Positions 48,566-58,836 of a stretch of 64,000 nucleotides of DNA are shown here, one piece after another; positions within the stretch are counted from its first letter, which is position 1; every line of letters begins with the position of its first letter. The stretch spans positions 620,001 through 684,000 of the forward strand of contig NZ_CP139781.1 in NCBI RefSeq assembly GCF_019679435.2, in the 5' to 3' direction. Position numbers and translations under genes: made by a program. This stretch comes from Actomonas aquatica. GTDB taxonomy: Bacteria; Verrucomicrobiota; Verrucomicrobiia; Opitutales; Opitutaceae. The notes under the pieces were generated by a model. The model ran no database searches. It was given only the letters and a program-made list of their open reading frames with translations, and was not told the DNA's origin.

Positions 48566-50377
48566 GTGATCCGTCCCGTTTTTCTCAGCCTTCTGGCGAT
48601 CGCCACCGCATCTTTCGCCCAGGAAGCCACCGTTCCCCTCGTCCGCTTTGCGGGCGACCGCTCCGTCACGCCGACCGCCGACGGCGGACTGCGCCCGGTG
48701 GTCGGTGTGCACAACATCCAGGTCTATCGCGCCAATCGCACCGCGCCCACGCACGCCGACGGCCTCACCGACACCTACCTGCACGCGCCGATGCTGGCGT
48801 ATTGGCAGGGTCAATACTGGCTCGAATACCTGAGCGGTCCGCGCTCCGAACACGAGGCACCCTGTCAGACGTCACTCACCACCTCGGTCGATGGCCTCAC
48901 CTGGTCCGCGCCGCGCATCGTGTTCCCATCCTTCCCCGGCCCCGACGGTCACTACGCTCTGGCCCATCAGCGCATGGGCTTCTACGTCGCGCCGGATGGT
49001 CGCCTGCTCGTGCTCGGTTTCTTCGGCACCGAACCGTCGCCTAACAACGGCACGGGCTACGGCCGCGTGGTGCGCGAGGTGTTCGCCGATGGTTCCTTCG
49101 GCCCGATTTTCTTCATCCGGCCCAACGCCCACCGCGCCGCGCCGGCGGAGTTCCCGCTGCCTTACCCGCTCTACACCGCGGCCAGCGACGCTGGTTTTAT
49201 CGCCGCCTGTGAAGCCTTGCTCGCCGACAAACTCATGACCGCGCAGTGGTGGGAGGAGGAGCAGCTCGACGACACCCACTTTTATCGTTTCCGCGGCAAA
49301 GCGGGATCCATCGTCACCCGGCCCGACGGGTCTCATCTCAGCATCTGGAAAAACCGCGTGGTGGGCGTGAGCCACGACCGCGGGGAGAGTTGGGAACAGA
49401 AGTCCTTCGCCGAAGATTTCCCCAACAACGGCTCCAAATATTGGCTGCAGCACACCAGCGACGACGCCTACGCGGTCGTGCTCAATCCCACCAATCGCAA
49501 CCGCTACCCGCTCGCGCTCATGCGCAGTGCCGACAGCACGACCTTCACCGATCTCTTTGCCGTGCACGGTGAACTGCCCGATCAGCGTTTTGGTGGTTAC
49601 CTCAAAAACATGGGCCCGCAATACGTGCGCGGTATCGCCGAAGGCAACGGCACGCCGCCCGACGCGGCCCACGCCTTCCCGCTGGTGTATTCAGTCAACA
49701 AGGAGGACATCTGGTTCGCCCGCGTGCCCACGCCGATCAGCGCCACGGTCGAGGGCCCCGTTCAGGACGATTTCTCCGCCACCGCGCTGGATCATCTGCC
49801 CGCCGCTTGGAACATCTACAGCCCGGTCTGGGCGCCCGTGCGTGTCGCCCGTGATCCGGCCGATGCGACCAACGCCGTGCTCTCGCTGCGCGACGAGGAT
49901 CCCTATGATTACGCTCGGGCCGTGCGGGTGTTCCCGGCCACCCATGGCGTGAAGATCTCCTTCCGCGTTCGCGCCGAACAGCTCGGCGGGCGCCTGGAGA
50001 TCGAGTTGCTCGACGCCACCGGGCTGCGACCCGTGCGCATTGCGCTGGAAGAGGACGGCCGCATCTGGGCCTGCCACGAAGCGCAGTGGATGGATGCTGG
50101 CACCTATACGCCCGGCCAATGGCACGCGTTTGAACTCGAGATTCCCGCCAATCCCGACGCCGACCGCTGTGCCGTGTTGATCGACGGCACCTCACCCTTG
50201 CCGCGCCCCGCCTACTTCACCGACCCGATCACCACCGTGGAGCGTCTCTCCTTCCGCACCGGCATGTATCGGGAACGTGGTTACGGCGGCCGTGACCGGC
50301 CGGGTGCCGACACCCGCGCGCCGCTGGCCGAGTTCCTCATCGACGACGTCATCATCACCCCCCTCGCGCAGGAATGA
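48566..50377 (+). CDS. Exported sialidase-fold (BNR) protein with a C-terminal beta-sandwich
   Basis: A protein of about 603 residues. GTG 48566 gives the leader (V/M)IRPVFLSLLAIATASFAQ. Residues about 25-400 resemble a six-bladed sialidase propeller with Asp-boxes (TTSVDGLTWSAP, VSHDRGESWEQK, a weaker RSADSTTFTDL). Residues about 410-600 look like a concanavalin-type beta-sandwich (DDFSATALDHLPAAWNIYS, KISFRVRAEQLGGRLEIELLD). Such propellers include hydrolases and lyases acting on acidic sugars. It sits directly behind the sugar-acid enzymes and overlaps the next GH2 gene by ATGA, suggesting it releases the acid sugar they degrade. I do not recognise an exact family. Confidence 0.7.
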   Translation: MIRPVFLSLLAIATASFAQEATVPLVRFAGDRSVTPTADGGLRPVVGVHNIQVYRANRTAPTHADGLTDTYLHAPMLAYWQGQYWLEYLSGPRSEHEAPCQTSLTTSVDGLTWSAPRIVFPSFPGPDGHYALAHQRMGFYVAPDGRLLVLGFFGTEPSPNNGTGYGRVVREVFADGSFGPIFFIRPNAHRAAPAEFPLPYPLYTAASDAGFIAACEALLADKLMTAQWWEEEQLDDTHFYRFRGKAGSIVTRPDGSHLSIWKNRVVGVSHDRGESWEQKSFAEDFPNNGSKYWLQHTSDDAYAVVLNPTNRNRYPLALMRSADSTTFTDLFAVHGELPDQRFGGYLKNMGPQYVRGIAEGNGTPPDAAHAFPLVYSVNKEDIWFARVPTPISATVEGPVQDDFSATALDHLPAAWNIYSPVWAPVRVARDPADATNAVLSLRDEDPYDYARAVRVFPATHGVKISFRVRAEQLGGRLEIELLDATGLRPVRIALEEDGRIWACHEAQWMDAGTYTPGQWHAFELEIPANPDADRCAVLIDGTSPLPRPAYFTDPITTVERLSFRTGMYRERGYGGRDRPGADTRAPLAEFLIDDVIITPLAQE

Positions 50378-53300
50378 AGTCCCTCTGCCTTACCGTTGCA
50401 ATTCTCCTCCTGGCGCTGACCGCCACCGCCGCGCCGCGCGTCACCCGCGACCTCAATTCCGATTGGCGCTCCTTCGCGGCCGACACCGGCACGCCCATGC
50501 CCGCCGGTGCGCTAGAAGCCACCTTCGACGACTCTGCCTGGACCACCGTCGACACCCCGCACAACTGGGATCGCTATGAAGGTTTTCGCCAACTTAAACA
50601 CGGCGATCGTCACGGCACCGCTTGGTATCGTCGCACCTTCTCCGTCACCGCCGACGACCTCGCGCCCGATCGCCGTGTCTGGCTCTTTTTTGAAGGCGTC
50701 GGTTCCTATGCCACCGTCTGGGTAAACGGCCAGCTCGTCGGCACCCACGCCGGCGGCCTCACCACCTTCACCCTCGACGCCACAAGCGCCGCGCACGTAG
50801 GTGACGACAACCTCCTGGTGGTGCAGGCCGAGCATCCGGTCGGCATCCGCGATCTGCCATGGGTCTGCGGCGGTTCCGAACGCGCTTACGGCTTCTCCGA
50901 GGGCACCCAACCTTTCGGCATTTTCCGCCCGGTCCATCTCGTCGTCACCGACGCGGTGCGCATCGATCCCTTTGGTCTGCACATTTGGAACGACGAGTCC
51001 GCCAACGCCGACTCCGCCACGCTGCACCTCACCGCCGAAGTCACCAATCACAGCGACCAGGCGCGCCGCCTGCTGATCGAGGCTCGGGTCTACGACCCTG
51101 CCGGCAACTCGCTGGGATCTGTTCGCACGTCCTTGGAGCGTGCGCCCAACAGCAGCGGTCGCTTTGAGTTTCCCGAGCTGCCAATGACCCAACCCCAACT
51201 CTGGTCGCTCGATACCCCCGTCCTCTACACCGTCGAAGTTTCACTCTACGACACCACCGAACCCGCCCGACTCCGCGACCGCGACTCCACCCCCTTCGGT
51301 ATCCGCACCATCCGCTGGCCGCGCGCCGAGGAAGCCGACGGTCGTTTTTATCTCAACGGCGAGCCGGTCTTTCTCAACGGCACCTGCGACTACGAGCACC
51401 TGCTCGGCAACAGCCACGCGTTTTCCGATGCCCAGATCGACGCCCGGGCCGCCATGATGCGCGCCGCCGGTTACAACGCCTTCCGCGACGCCCATCATCC
51501 CCACAACCTGCGCTTCAACCAACACTGGGACCGCGAGGGGCTGCTGTGGTGGACGCAGTTCGGCGCCCACTGCTGGTTCGATAACGACGCCTTCCGCGCC
51601 AACTTCAAAACGCTCCTTCGCGACTGGGTGCGCGAACGTCGCAACAGCCCGTCCCTCGTGCTCTACGGCCTGCAAAACGAGAGCCACGTCCCGGCCGATT
51701 TCGCCGCCGAGTGCACCGCCATCATCCGCGAGCTCGATCCCACCAGCCCGACGCAGCGCCTCGTCACCACCTGCAACGGCGGCGAAGGCACGGATTGGAA
51801 TGTGCCGCAAAACTGGACCGGCACCTACGGTGGTGATCCGCAACTTTACGCCGACGATCTGCGCGCCTCCCGCCTGTTTGGCGAATACGGTGCCTGGCGC
51901 AGCCTCGGGCTTCACGATGCGGCCGGCTACGACATCGCCGGGCCACTCTCCGAGGAGCGCATGACCACCCTCATGGAAACCAAGGTGCGTCTCGGTGAAG
52001 CCGCGAGCGAGAGCGCCGCCGGTCACTTCCACTGGCCCTTCACCACTCACATGAACCCCGGCCGCCACTTCGGCGCCAACGGTGAACAACTCTTCGACGG
52101 CATCCGACCGCTCGATCACATCGGCCCGGCCAACAACAAGGGCGTCATGACGATCTGGGGCGAACCCGCCGACGCCTTCTACATGTATCGTTCGCACTTC
52201 GCCGACCCTGCGACCGATCCCATGGTTTACCTGCCGCTGCACACCTGGCCCGATCGCTGGACGGCCCCGACCGATGCCTCCGGCCCTATCGTGGTGTATT
52301 CCAACTGCGACGAGGTGGAGCTCTTCAACGACCTCGGCACCCACTCCCTCGGCATCCGCCGTCGCGGTGAGTTTGGCACGCCCTTCCGCTGGGACGATGT
52401 GCCGGTGCACTACAACGTGCTCTACGCCGAGGGCCGCGTGAACGGCCAGGTCGTGGCCCGCGACCTCGTGCGCCTCCATCACCTGCCCGACGCCCCGGCC
52501 TTTAAGGTCGCCCAACTCACCGATGCCCTTAGCGCGGCGAGCGCCGAAACTCCCCGCCCCAACCGCCACTACTTCTACCGCGTCAACTGCGGCGGTCCGG
52601 ATTACACAGATCGTTTCGGCGCGACCTGGTCCGCCGACCGCGATCTCAGTCCCGGTGACCGCTGGGGTTCACTTTCCTGGGCCCACGCCTTCGACAACCT
52701 CGACCCGCGTTTCGGCAGCCAGCGTCACACCACCAACCCCATTACCGATACCGCCCACGACGCCCTGTATCAAAGCTACCGATACGGTCGCGATGAACTG
52801 GGCTGGGACTTCACCGTGCCCTCCGGTCCGGTCGAGGTGGAACTCCACTTCATCGAGCCGTGGTATGGCATCGGCGGCGGTGACGCCACCGGCTGGCGCC
52901 TTTTCGACATCGCGCTCAACGACACCACCGTCGCGACCGATCTGGATCTCTTCGCTACTGCCGGTCCCGATCGCGCGGTCGTGCGCCGCTTCCCGGTGGA
53001 AGTGGGCGCGGACCGCAAGCTCACGATTCGTTTCCCGCGCGTCGCCGCCGGTCAGGCCGTGATCTCCGCCATCGCCATTTCCACCGCCGCCGATTCCGCC
53101 GCGGCGACCGCGACCCTGCCGCCGCCTCCACCGCCGGCGCTGGAGGTGGTGAGGGCCGACTCCGGGCAACTGCAGGGCGGCCTCGACACCGGCCGGTCCG
53201 TTTCGCCGACCGATATCCGCACCTTTGCGCGCCTGCCCGGTAAACTGCTCGAGTCCTCCTGGCTCGCGCTGAGCGGCGACACTGCAACCCTTCGCGTCCG

Positions 53301-54279
53301 TCGCGATACTGTGGTGTTCGCCACCTTCGCTTTTCCGGGTTCCCGCGCGACCACCGATTCGCTCGACCTCGCGGGCGCAGCGCCGGTCACACTGCCGCTG
53401 TGGCGCGGGCGTATCGAAGCGGGTGATACAGTCGATTTCTCCGGGGATGGGGTGTTGTTTTTTGCGCCGGAGCGCGCGCCGGCCGCCGCCCAGTTTTTGG
53501 AGCTCGCATCAGCCTCCACCGCTTGGACCGCCGTCGGCCACCTGCAGCTCGGCGCCTCCGTCCGTGGGGTCAACGGTCCGACCCTGCTCCGCCTCCCGCA
53601 AAATCTCTCCGACGGCGACCTCGTGCGCGCGGTCTCCGCCGCCGCCACCGGTCCGCTGCAGTTGCGAGCCTTGGACTTTTTGGAAGTGCACGCCGTGCCC
53701 CTCGGCGACACCGCACCGGTCTGGTTTGAGACGTGGCAGGACAGCCGTGCGCAGGTCACGATCGATGGTCGCGCACCGATCGCGCTGCGGCGCCTGCGCC
53801 TCGATTCCGGCGCGACGCTCGAACTGCCGGCGTCACCAGATCGTCCCTACGCCCTGATCGCCCGTGCAGTCCGCCCCGCCACCAGCGTCGAACCGGAGAA
53901 GGTGACCCGCGACGGCGCGGCCGAGTTGGTGACTCGGACCGATAGCTCGACCGCCCTGCTTTTACCGGTCGCAACGACCAGTGCGGTGGAGTGGCCGCTC
54001 GAACTGGGGGCCGGTGACCGCTACGGCCTGGTGTTCAGTTACCAGCATGCTTATCCGGAGGCTCTCACCGGCACTTTGCTCATTCTGGATCGGGACGGCG
54101 CAGAGCTCCGTCGCGACCCGATTTCCTTCGATCCGACCGGCGTCCCATCCTCCGATTTGACGTGGTCGATCCACCGCACCCGCACCGGCCGCAGCCTCAA
54201 CGCGGGCTCCTATCGTCTGCGGCTTGAGCTCGATCAGCCCAGCGCCTCGCTACTGCTCGGTGCGCTATTGATCGAATAG
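50374..54279 (+). CDS. Large GH2 glycosidase with a malectin-like domain
   Basis: A 1301-residue exported GH2 protein; signal peptide MKSLCLTVAILLLALTATAA. The jelly roll contains DTPHNWDRYEGF; the barrel has VLYGLQNES with acid/base Glu436 and RLFGEYGAWRS with nucleophile Glu504. Residues about 725-910 form a malectin-like carbohydrate-binding module (YRVNCGGPDYTD.., GDRWGSLSWAH, VELHFIEPWYG). A further 390 residues of beta-rich sequence after a proline linker (LPPPPPPAL) match nothing I know and make the protein unusually long. The target could be a beta-galactoside, beta-glucuronide or beta-L-arabinoside. Last gene of the plus-strand acid-sugar operon. Confidence 0.88.
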   Translation: MKSLCLTVAILLLALTATAAPRVTRDLNSDWRSFAADTGTPMPAGALEATFDDSAWTTVDTPHNWDRYEGFRQLKHGDRHGTAWYRRTFSVTADDLAPDRRVWLFFEGVGSYATVWVNGQLVGTHAGGLTTFTLDATSAAHVGDDNLLVVQAEHPVGIRDLPWVCGGSERAYGFSEGTQPFGIFRPVHLVVTDAVRIDPFGLHIWNDESANADSATLHLTAEVTNHSDQARRLLIEARVYDPAGNSLGSVRTSLERAPNSSGRFEFPELPMTQPQLWSLDTPVLYTVEVSLYDTTEPARLRDRDSTPFGIRTIRWPRAEEADGRFYLNGEPVFLNGTCDYEHLLGNSHAFSDAQIDARAAMMRAAGYNAFRDAHHPHNLRFNQHWDREGLLWWTQFGAHCWFDNDAFRANFKTLLRDWVRERRNSPSLVLYGLQNESHVPADFAAECTAIIRELDPTSPTQRLVTTCNGGEGTDWNVPQNWTGTYGGDPQLYADDLRASRLFGEYGAWRSLGLHDAAGYDIAGPLSEERMTTLMETKVRLGEAASESAAGHFHWPFTTHMNPGRHFGANGEQLFDGIRPLDHIGPANNKGVMTIWGEPADAFYMYRSHFADPATDPMVYLPLHTWPDRWTAPTDASGPIVVYSNCDEVELFNDLGTHSLGIRRRGEFGTPFRWDDVPVHYNVLYAEGRVNGQVVARDLVRLHHLPDAPAFKVAQLTDALSAASAETPRPNRHYFYRVNCGGPDYTDRFGATWSADRDLSPGDRWGSLSWAHAFDNLDPRFGSQRHTTNPITDTAHDALYQSYRYGRDELGWDFTVPSGPVEVELHFIEPWYGIGGGDATGWRLFDIALNDTTVATDLDLFATAGPDRAVVRRFPVEVGADRKLTIRFPRVAAGQAVISAIAISTAADSAAATATLPPPPPPALEVVRADSGQLQGGLDTGRSVSPTDIRTFARLPGKLLESSWLALSGDTATLRVRRDTVVFATFAFPGSRATTDSLDLAGAAPVTLPLWRGRIEAGDTVDFSGDGVLFFAPERAPAAAQFLELASASTAWTAVGHLQLGASVRGVNGPTLLRLPQNLSDGDLVRAVSAAATGPLQLRALDFLEVHAVPLGDTAPVWFETWQDSRAQVTIDGRAPIALRRLRLDSGATLELPASPDRPYALIARAVRPATSVEPEKVTRDGAAELVTRTDSSTALLLPVATTSAVEWPLELGAGDRYGLVFSYQHAYPEALTGTLLILDRDGAELRRDPISFDPTGVPSSDLTWSIHRTRTGRSLNAGSYRLRLELDQPSASLLLGALLIE

Positions 54280-54514
54280 TTCCGGGATTGTGACGACGAC
54301 TGCGTGTTTCCTCGCACCAATATTATGATACTGGAACTCTCTTCCGCTAGGCCGGAAGATTATCGTGCTTTTATACGTTAGAGTCTGTCCACCCTACCCC
54401 ATCTCGTCCGCCGCGGCGCTTCACCCCTAAAAATTGATGCCCCGGTGACCGATGGTCCCCCAACCCTCAATTAGCCGATCCCTGTCGGCTCCAGCGAATC
54501 CCTAACCTAACCCC
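54280..54514. promoter_or_regulatory. Intergenic region ahead of the second TonB receptor
   Basis: No gene. A hairpin TCTTCCG-CTAGGC-CGGAAGA at 54340-54359 may end the GH2 transcript, though only scattered T residues follow. AT-rich patches (AATATTATGATA near 54319; CTTTTATACGTTA near 54369) stand out from the GC-rich background and probably mark the promoter of the receptor gene. Confidence 0.4.
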
Positions 54515-57500
54515 ATGACTAACCTAAATGAAGCCTTCCGAGGCCATGGTCAGGTGTCGATTCTGCGCAGCATCAGCAAGCTCACTCGCAGCTTCCTGCT
54601 CGCCGCGTCGATTTCGGCTCTGAGCGCGGTTCTCTTTGCTCAGGAAGTTGGCACCGGCACCGTTTCTGGTCGCGTGCTCAATTCCGCCACCGGCAAATAC
54701 ATGCCTTATGTGGTCGTCCGTGTTCCGGGCACCAACATCTCCGCCCGCACCAACAATCTGGGTGAATACACCCTGCGCAACGTGCCGGCCGGCGCCGCCA
54801 CCCTGCACGTTGAGTATGTCGGTCTCGACAACCTCGACGAGACCGTCGAAGTCACCGCCGGTGGCTCCGTGACTCAGGACTTTAACCTCGGCAGCGGTGC
54901 CCGCACCGATGCGGACGGCACCGTGGTCCTCAACGAATTTGTCGTGCAGAGCGCCCGCTTCAAAGACGCCGCCGAAATCGCGATCAACGCGGAAAAGACC
55001 TCCATCAATATCAAGAACGTCGTCTCCACCGAAGAGTTCGGTGAGATCCCCGGCGGCAACGTGGGTGAGTTCATCAAATACCTCCCGGGTATCGAACTCG
55101 ACTACGGTGGCACCTACACGGCCCCGACCGACGCCACCGGTATTTCGATCCGCGGTTTCGGCGCCGAAGACACCAACATCATGATCGACGGCGTGCCGGT
55201 CACCGCGGCCTCCCAGGCCAGCCTGACCAATCAGGTCACCCTCGACATGCTTTCGATCAACAACGCCTCCCGCGTTGAGTTGATCAAGGTGCCGACCCCG
55301 GACATGCCGATGAATTCCGTCGGTGGTCAGATCAACCTGATTTCCAAGTCCGCCTTCGAATACGCCAAGCCTTCCTTCACCTACAAGGCTTACGTGGTGG
55401 TCAACTCCGAGCACATCAACCCGCTCGACAAGGTCGTGGGTGCCACCGACAAGAAGGTTTACGCCGGCCAGCCGGGCTTCGAGTTCTCCTACATCAAGCC
55501 GGTCAACGACAAGTTGGGCATCACCCTCACCGGTTCCCGCTTCAGCCAATACAGCGCCAATCGTCGTCTGCGCCCCGAGTATCAGCACGACCCGCGTCGC
55601 GCCCTGCTCGATCTCCGTCCGCTCGGTGGTGAGCGCAACACGGAGCCTTCCAATGCCGAGGGCACTCTGAGCGCCTACAACCCCTTCCTCACCCGCGTCT
55701 CTCTGACCGACTCCCCGCGCACCAGCGAGAGCTACTCGGCCTCGATGAAGGTGGACTACAAGCCCTTCGACGGCCTCGCCCTCACGGGTAACTATCAATA
55801 CTCCACCTACGACGCGTCCGACACGGACCGCCGCATGCAATGGCGTATCCAGCGTCCGATCGATTGGGGTTCCGACTACACCTATTCGCAGCCCTACATG
55901 ACGTCCTCCCAGTCCGTCAGCGGTAGTTCCTACAACCCGGGCAACTCCGTCGGTCAGGACATCACCTCCCGCGACAAGAGCGGCGAGACCCACAGCGGCT
56001 ACATCAAGGCCACCTACCAAAAGGGTGGTTGGGACATCAAGGCTCTCGCCTCGCAGTCCCGTTCCCGCGCCTCCTTCCATGACTTCGAGAACGGTCACTT
56101 CTCCGGCGTCGATGTCTCCATGTCGGTCGGCACCCTGAAGTTCGACGACGTCGTGGACGGCATCCCCGGCAAGATCTCGGTTTACGATCGCACCGGTCTC
56201 GAGCTCAACGAGATCGACTACACCAAGCTCGAAAACTGGGGTAACCCGTCCATCGTCGGCAAGCGCGGCAACGCCGAGTCCGAGGATGAGAACGAACTCT
56301 ACCAGTTGGATATCCGCCGGGAGCTCGACTTCATCCCGACGGATGTCGTTCGCCTCGCCTTCAAGACCGGTATCCGCCAGGAAAACATCACCAAGACCAA
56401 GTGGGGTCTCGGCACCGGCTACCGCGAAACCTACGTCGGTCCGACCATCTCCGGTAACGACATTCTTGATACGATTTACGACGGCACCTCCCCCGGTTGG
56501 AACCAACAGCCCCAGCAATTCGTGAGCACCTACAAGCTCTACGACATCTGGGAAGCCAACCCGGAATACTTCGAGGTCACCGAAAACGACGCCAAGGAAA
56601 ACTACTGGTCCAACATCGGTCAGAACAAGGCCCTCTTCGAGGACCGCGAGGCCTGGTATGCTCAGATCGAGGGTAGCGCTCTCGATGACCGCCTGCACTT
56701 CGTTGCTGGCCTGCGCGACGAGACCATCACCCGCGAGGGCTACGGCCCGCAGGGCGACGGTCGCTGGCAGTATATCAAGAATCCCGACGGCACCCTCTAT
56801 CGCAACGAATCCCTCGTCGGCGGCACCGGCACCGTCCGTCTCGACCAGGGCGGCTCGCCGCTCTTCGCCACCGACGCCACCGGCACCGCGCTGCGCGCCG
56901 ATCTGGATTCCAAGGGCATCACCTACCCCACCGCTGCGGTGGGCGGCAACACCCTCGAACGCGCCATGCTCGAGCGCAAAACCGGTGAGTTCTACGGCAA
57001 GTCCGAAGGCGATCCGAACTACTCGATCAATGTCTCCTACGACGTGACCAAGAAGTTTGTCGTCAAGGGCGCCTACTCCGTCACCTCCGGCCGCATCTCG
57101 ATTGAAGACGCCACCCGCGGTGTGCTCTCGGGCAACCAGAATGACTTCCGCATCACCGAAGACAGCGACCGGCTCGACAATGGCGACGGCACCTTCTCGT
57201 CCACGGGCGTCATCTCCATCGCCAACCCGAACCTCCTCCCCGAATCCTCCAAGAACTGGGACCTCGGTCTCAGCTACTACAACGACTTCGGCGGCAAGTT
57301 CGGTATTTCCGGCTACCTGAAGCAGATCGAGAACTACACCGAGAACTACATCACCACGGCCGGTGATCCGCTCTTCCAGACGATCCTCGGCACGCTGGGT
57401 CTTGACTACGAGACCTACCGCCACTGGGAGATCCGCACCTCCGAGAACGGCACCGGCACCGGTGAAGCCTGGGGTTACGAACTCGATGCCCGTCAGGACC

Positions 57501-57973
57501 TGCGCGCTCTGAGCTTCCTCGGCGACGCCGGCAAGCGTATCCAGTTCTTCGCGACCTACTCGCACTCCGAGCGTCCGGTGAACGTCAATAACCCGAACCG
57601 CCTCAGCTCGCGTCCGGCCGCCTCCAATCTCTCGACTGGTGGCATCGCCTACAACGGTGACCGCTTCAGCCTCAGCGTCCGCGCCGCCTGGCGTGACTAC
57701 GTCTTCAATGGCGACAAGTTCACCTTCACCGACACCAACGGCGACAGCATCAGCGTCGGCGAGTTCATCCCGGCCTCTCTCAAGGTCGACGTCTCCGCCA
57801 GCTACCGCCTGACCGAGAAGACGAGCGTTTACATCAGCGCCCGCAACGTGCTCGAGGAAGGTAATGACAAGCAGCGTTACGACGCCCTTGGCATCTATCC
57901 GAACTACGCCCGTTGGGACGACTACCGCGACACCGGCGTGCAGATCACGATCGGTGTGAACGGTAAGTTCTGA
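54515..57973 (+). CDS. TonB-dependent receptor with carboxypeptidase-D-like domain
   Basis: A 1152-residue outer-membrane receptor. The leader (SISKLTRSFLLAASISALSAVLFAQ) is followed at residues about 48-125 by a carboxypeptidase-regulatory-like beta-domain (GTVSGRVLNSATGKYMPYVV, ISARTNNLGEYTLRNVPAGAATL). The plug follows (NVVSTEEFGEIPGGNVGEFIKYLPGI, SIRGFGAEDTNIMIDGVPV, PDMPMNSVGGQINLISK) and then the barrel, ending VQITIGVNGKF. It differs from the receptor at 2795, which lacks the N-terminal domain, so the two probably take different ligands. No SusD homologue nearby. A DUF3826 gene and a PL1 gene follow, beyond a strong terminator. Confidence 0.94.
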   Translation: MTNLNEAFRGHGQVSILRSISKLTRSFLLAASISALSAVLFAQEVGTGTVSGRVLNSATGKYMPYVVVRVPGTNISARTNNLGEYTLRNVPAGAATLHVEYVGLDNLDETVEVTAGGSVTQDFNLGSGARTDADGTVVLNEFVVQSARFKDAAEIAINAEKTSINIKNVVSTEEFGEIPGGNVGEFIKYLPGIELDYGGTYTAPTDATGISIRGFGAEDTNIMIDGVPVTAASQASLTNQVTLDMLSINNASRVELIKVPTPDMPMNSVGGQINLISKSAFEYAKPSFTYKAYVVVNSEHINPLDKVVGATDKKVYAGQPGFEFSYIKPVNDKLGITLTGSRFSQYSANRRLRPEYQHDPRRALLDLRPLGGERNTEPSNAEGTLSAYNPFLTRVSLTDSPRTSESYSASMKVDYKPFDGLALTGNYQYSTYDASDTDRRMQWRIQRPIDWGSDYTYSQPYMTSSQSVSGSSYNPGNSVGQDITSRDKSGETHSGYIKATYQKGGWDIKALASQSRSRASFHDFENGHFSGVDVSMSVGTLKFDDVVDGIPGKISVYDRTGLELNEIDYTKLENWGNPSIVGKRGNAESEDENELYQLDIRRELDFIPTDVVRLAFKTGIRQENITKTKWGLGTGYRETYVGPTISGNDILDTIYDGTSPGWNQQPQQFVSTYKLYDIWEANPEYFEVTENDAKENYWSNIGQNKALFEDREAWYAQIEGSALDDRLHFVAGLRDETITREGYGPQGDGRWQYIKNPDGTLYRNESLVGGTGTVRLDQGGSPLFATDATGTALRADLDSKGITYPTAAVGGNTLERAMLERKTGEFYGKSEGDPNYSINVSYDVTKKFVVKGAYSVTSGRISIEDATRGVLSGNQNDFRITEDSDRLDNGDGTFSSTGVISIANPNLLPESSKNWDLGLSYYNDFGGKFGISGYLKQIENYTENYITTAGDPLFQTILGTLGLDYETYRHWEIRTSENGTGTGEAWGYELDARQDLRALSFLGDAGKRIQFFATYSHSERPVNVNNPNRLSSRPAASNLSTGGIAYNGDRFSLSVRAAWRDYVFNGDKFTFTDTNGDSISVGEFIPASLKVDVSASYRLTEKTSVYISARNVLEEGNDKQRYDALGIYPNYARWDDYRDTGVQITIGVNGKF

Positions 57974-58009
57974 TTTCGGAACCTGCCCGCCTCATTCCTG
58001 TTCTTTACC

Positions 58010-58043
58010 AAGCCCGATCCCTTTCCCGGGATCGGGCTTTTTT
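58010..58043 (+). terminator. Rho-independent terminator of the second TonB receptor
   Basis: AAGCCCGATCC at 58010-58020 pairs with GGATCGGGCTT at 58029-58039, followed by T residues to 58043. It lies 37 bp after the receptor stop codon. Confidence 0.9.
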
Positions 58044-58117
58044 CCGCCCCTACCGTCCGTTTCCTTCCGCTTCGCTTCCCCCGCCACCGGCTTTCTACCT
58101 ACTCGACCCGCAAGATT

Positions 58118-58795
58118 ATGCATTCCTTCGCCCTTACCGCTCCGACGCGCCGGCTCCTGGCTCTCTCCACTTTGGTGGGAACGTGCGCGCTCCTGCCCGC
58201 TTTTGTCAGCGCCGCCGACGCACTCCCGCCGCCCCCCGAGGCCCTGGTCCAACGCTCCGCCAAGATCGTCGACGGCCTCGAACTGGCCGATACCGCCATG
58301 GCCGACCGCGTGACGATCATCATCGCCCGCAACTACGAGGCGCTGTCCTACATTCACGATCAACGGGACGCTGACCTCGAGGCCGCCAAGGCCCTCAGCG
58401 ACGAAGCCGCCCGCAAGGCGCTGACCCAAGGCATTACCGATACCGCGACGGCCCGTATGGCCGATCAGATCGCGCTCTTCCTCGGTGAGCTGGCCGCCGA
58501 CCTCACGCCCGCGCAAATCGACGCCGTCAAAGACGGCCTCACCTACGGCGTGCTCCCCAAGACCTTCCGCGTCTACCAGGAGATGTTGCCCGACATGACG
58601 CCGGAGCAATCCCGCCAGATTTACGCCTGGCTCTACGAGGCCCGCGAACACGCCATCAGCGCCGGATCCTCCAAGGCCAAGCACGGTTGGTTCGGCAAAT
58701 ACAAGGGCCGCATCAACAACTACCTCGCCAAGGCCGGCATCGACATGAAGGCCGCCGAAAAAGCGATGTTCGACCGCAAGAAAGCCGCCAACTGA
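58118..58795 (+). CDS. DUF3826 protein
   Basis: A 225-residue exported helical protein with signal peptide (TRRLLALSTLVGTCALLPAFVSA). The body follows the DUF3826 pattern: RSAKIVDGLELADTAMADRVTIIIARNYEALSYIHDQRD in the N-terminal half and YGVLPKTFRVYQEMLPDMTPEQSRQIYAWLYEAREHAI in the C-terminal half, ending with a lysine-rich KKAAN. Function unknown; the family is repeatedly found beside pectinases, as here (PL1 starts 41 bp downstream). A periplasmic or surface helper of pectin breakdown is inferred. Confidence 0.82.
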   Translation: MHSFALTAPTRRLLALSTLVGTCALLPAFVSAADALPPPPEALVQRSAKIVDGLELADTAMADRVTIIIARNYEALSYIHDQRDADLEAAKALSDEAARKALTQGITDTATARMADQIALFLGELAADLTPAQIDAVKDGLTYGVLPKTFRVYQEMLPDMTPEQSRQIYAWLYEAREHAISAGSSKAKHGWFGKYKGRINNYLAKAGIDMKAAEKAMFDRKKAAN

Positions 58796-58836
58796 CGCTC
58801 TGTTTTCACAGGCAGCAACAAAGGTAACTAAATCCC

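Noticed and set aside
54524-57565. Open frame of 1013 residues on the minus strand
   Set aside because: It mirrors the TonB receptor gene; a GC-rich third-position bias opens the antisense frame. The sequence is Val/Gly/Asp-rich with no domain.
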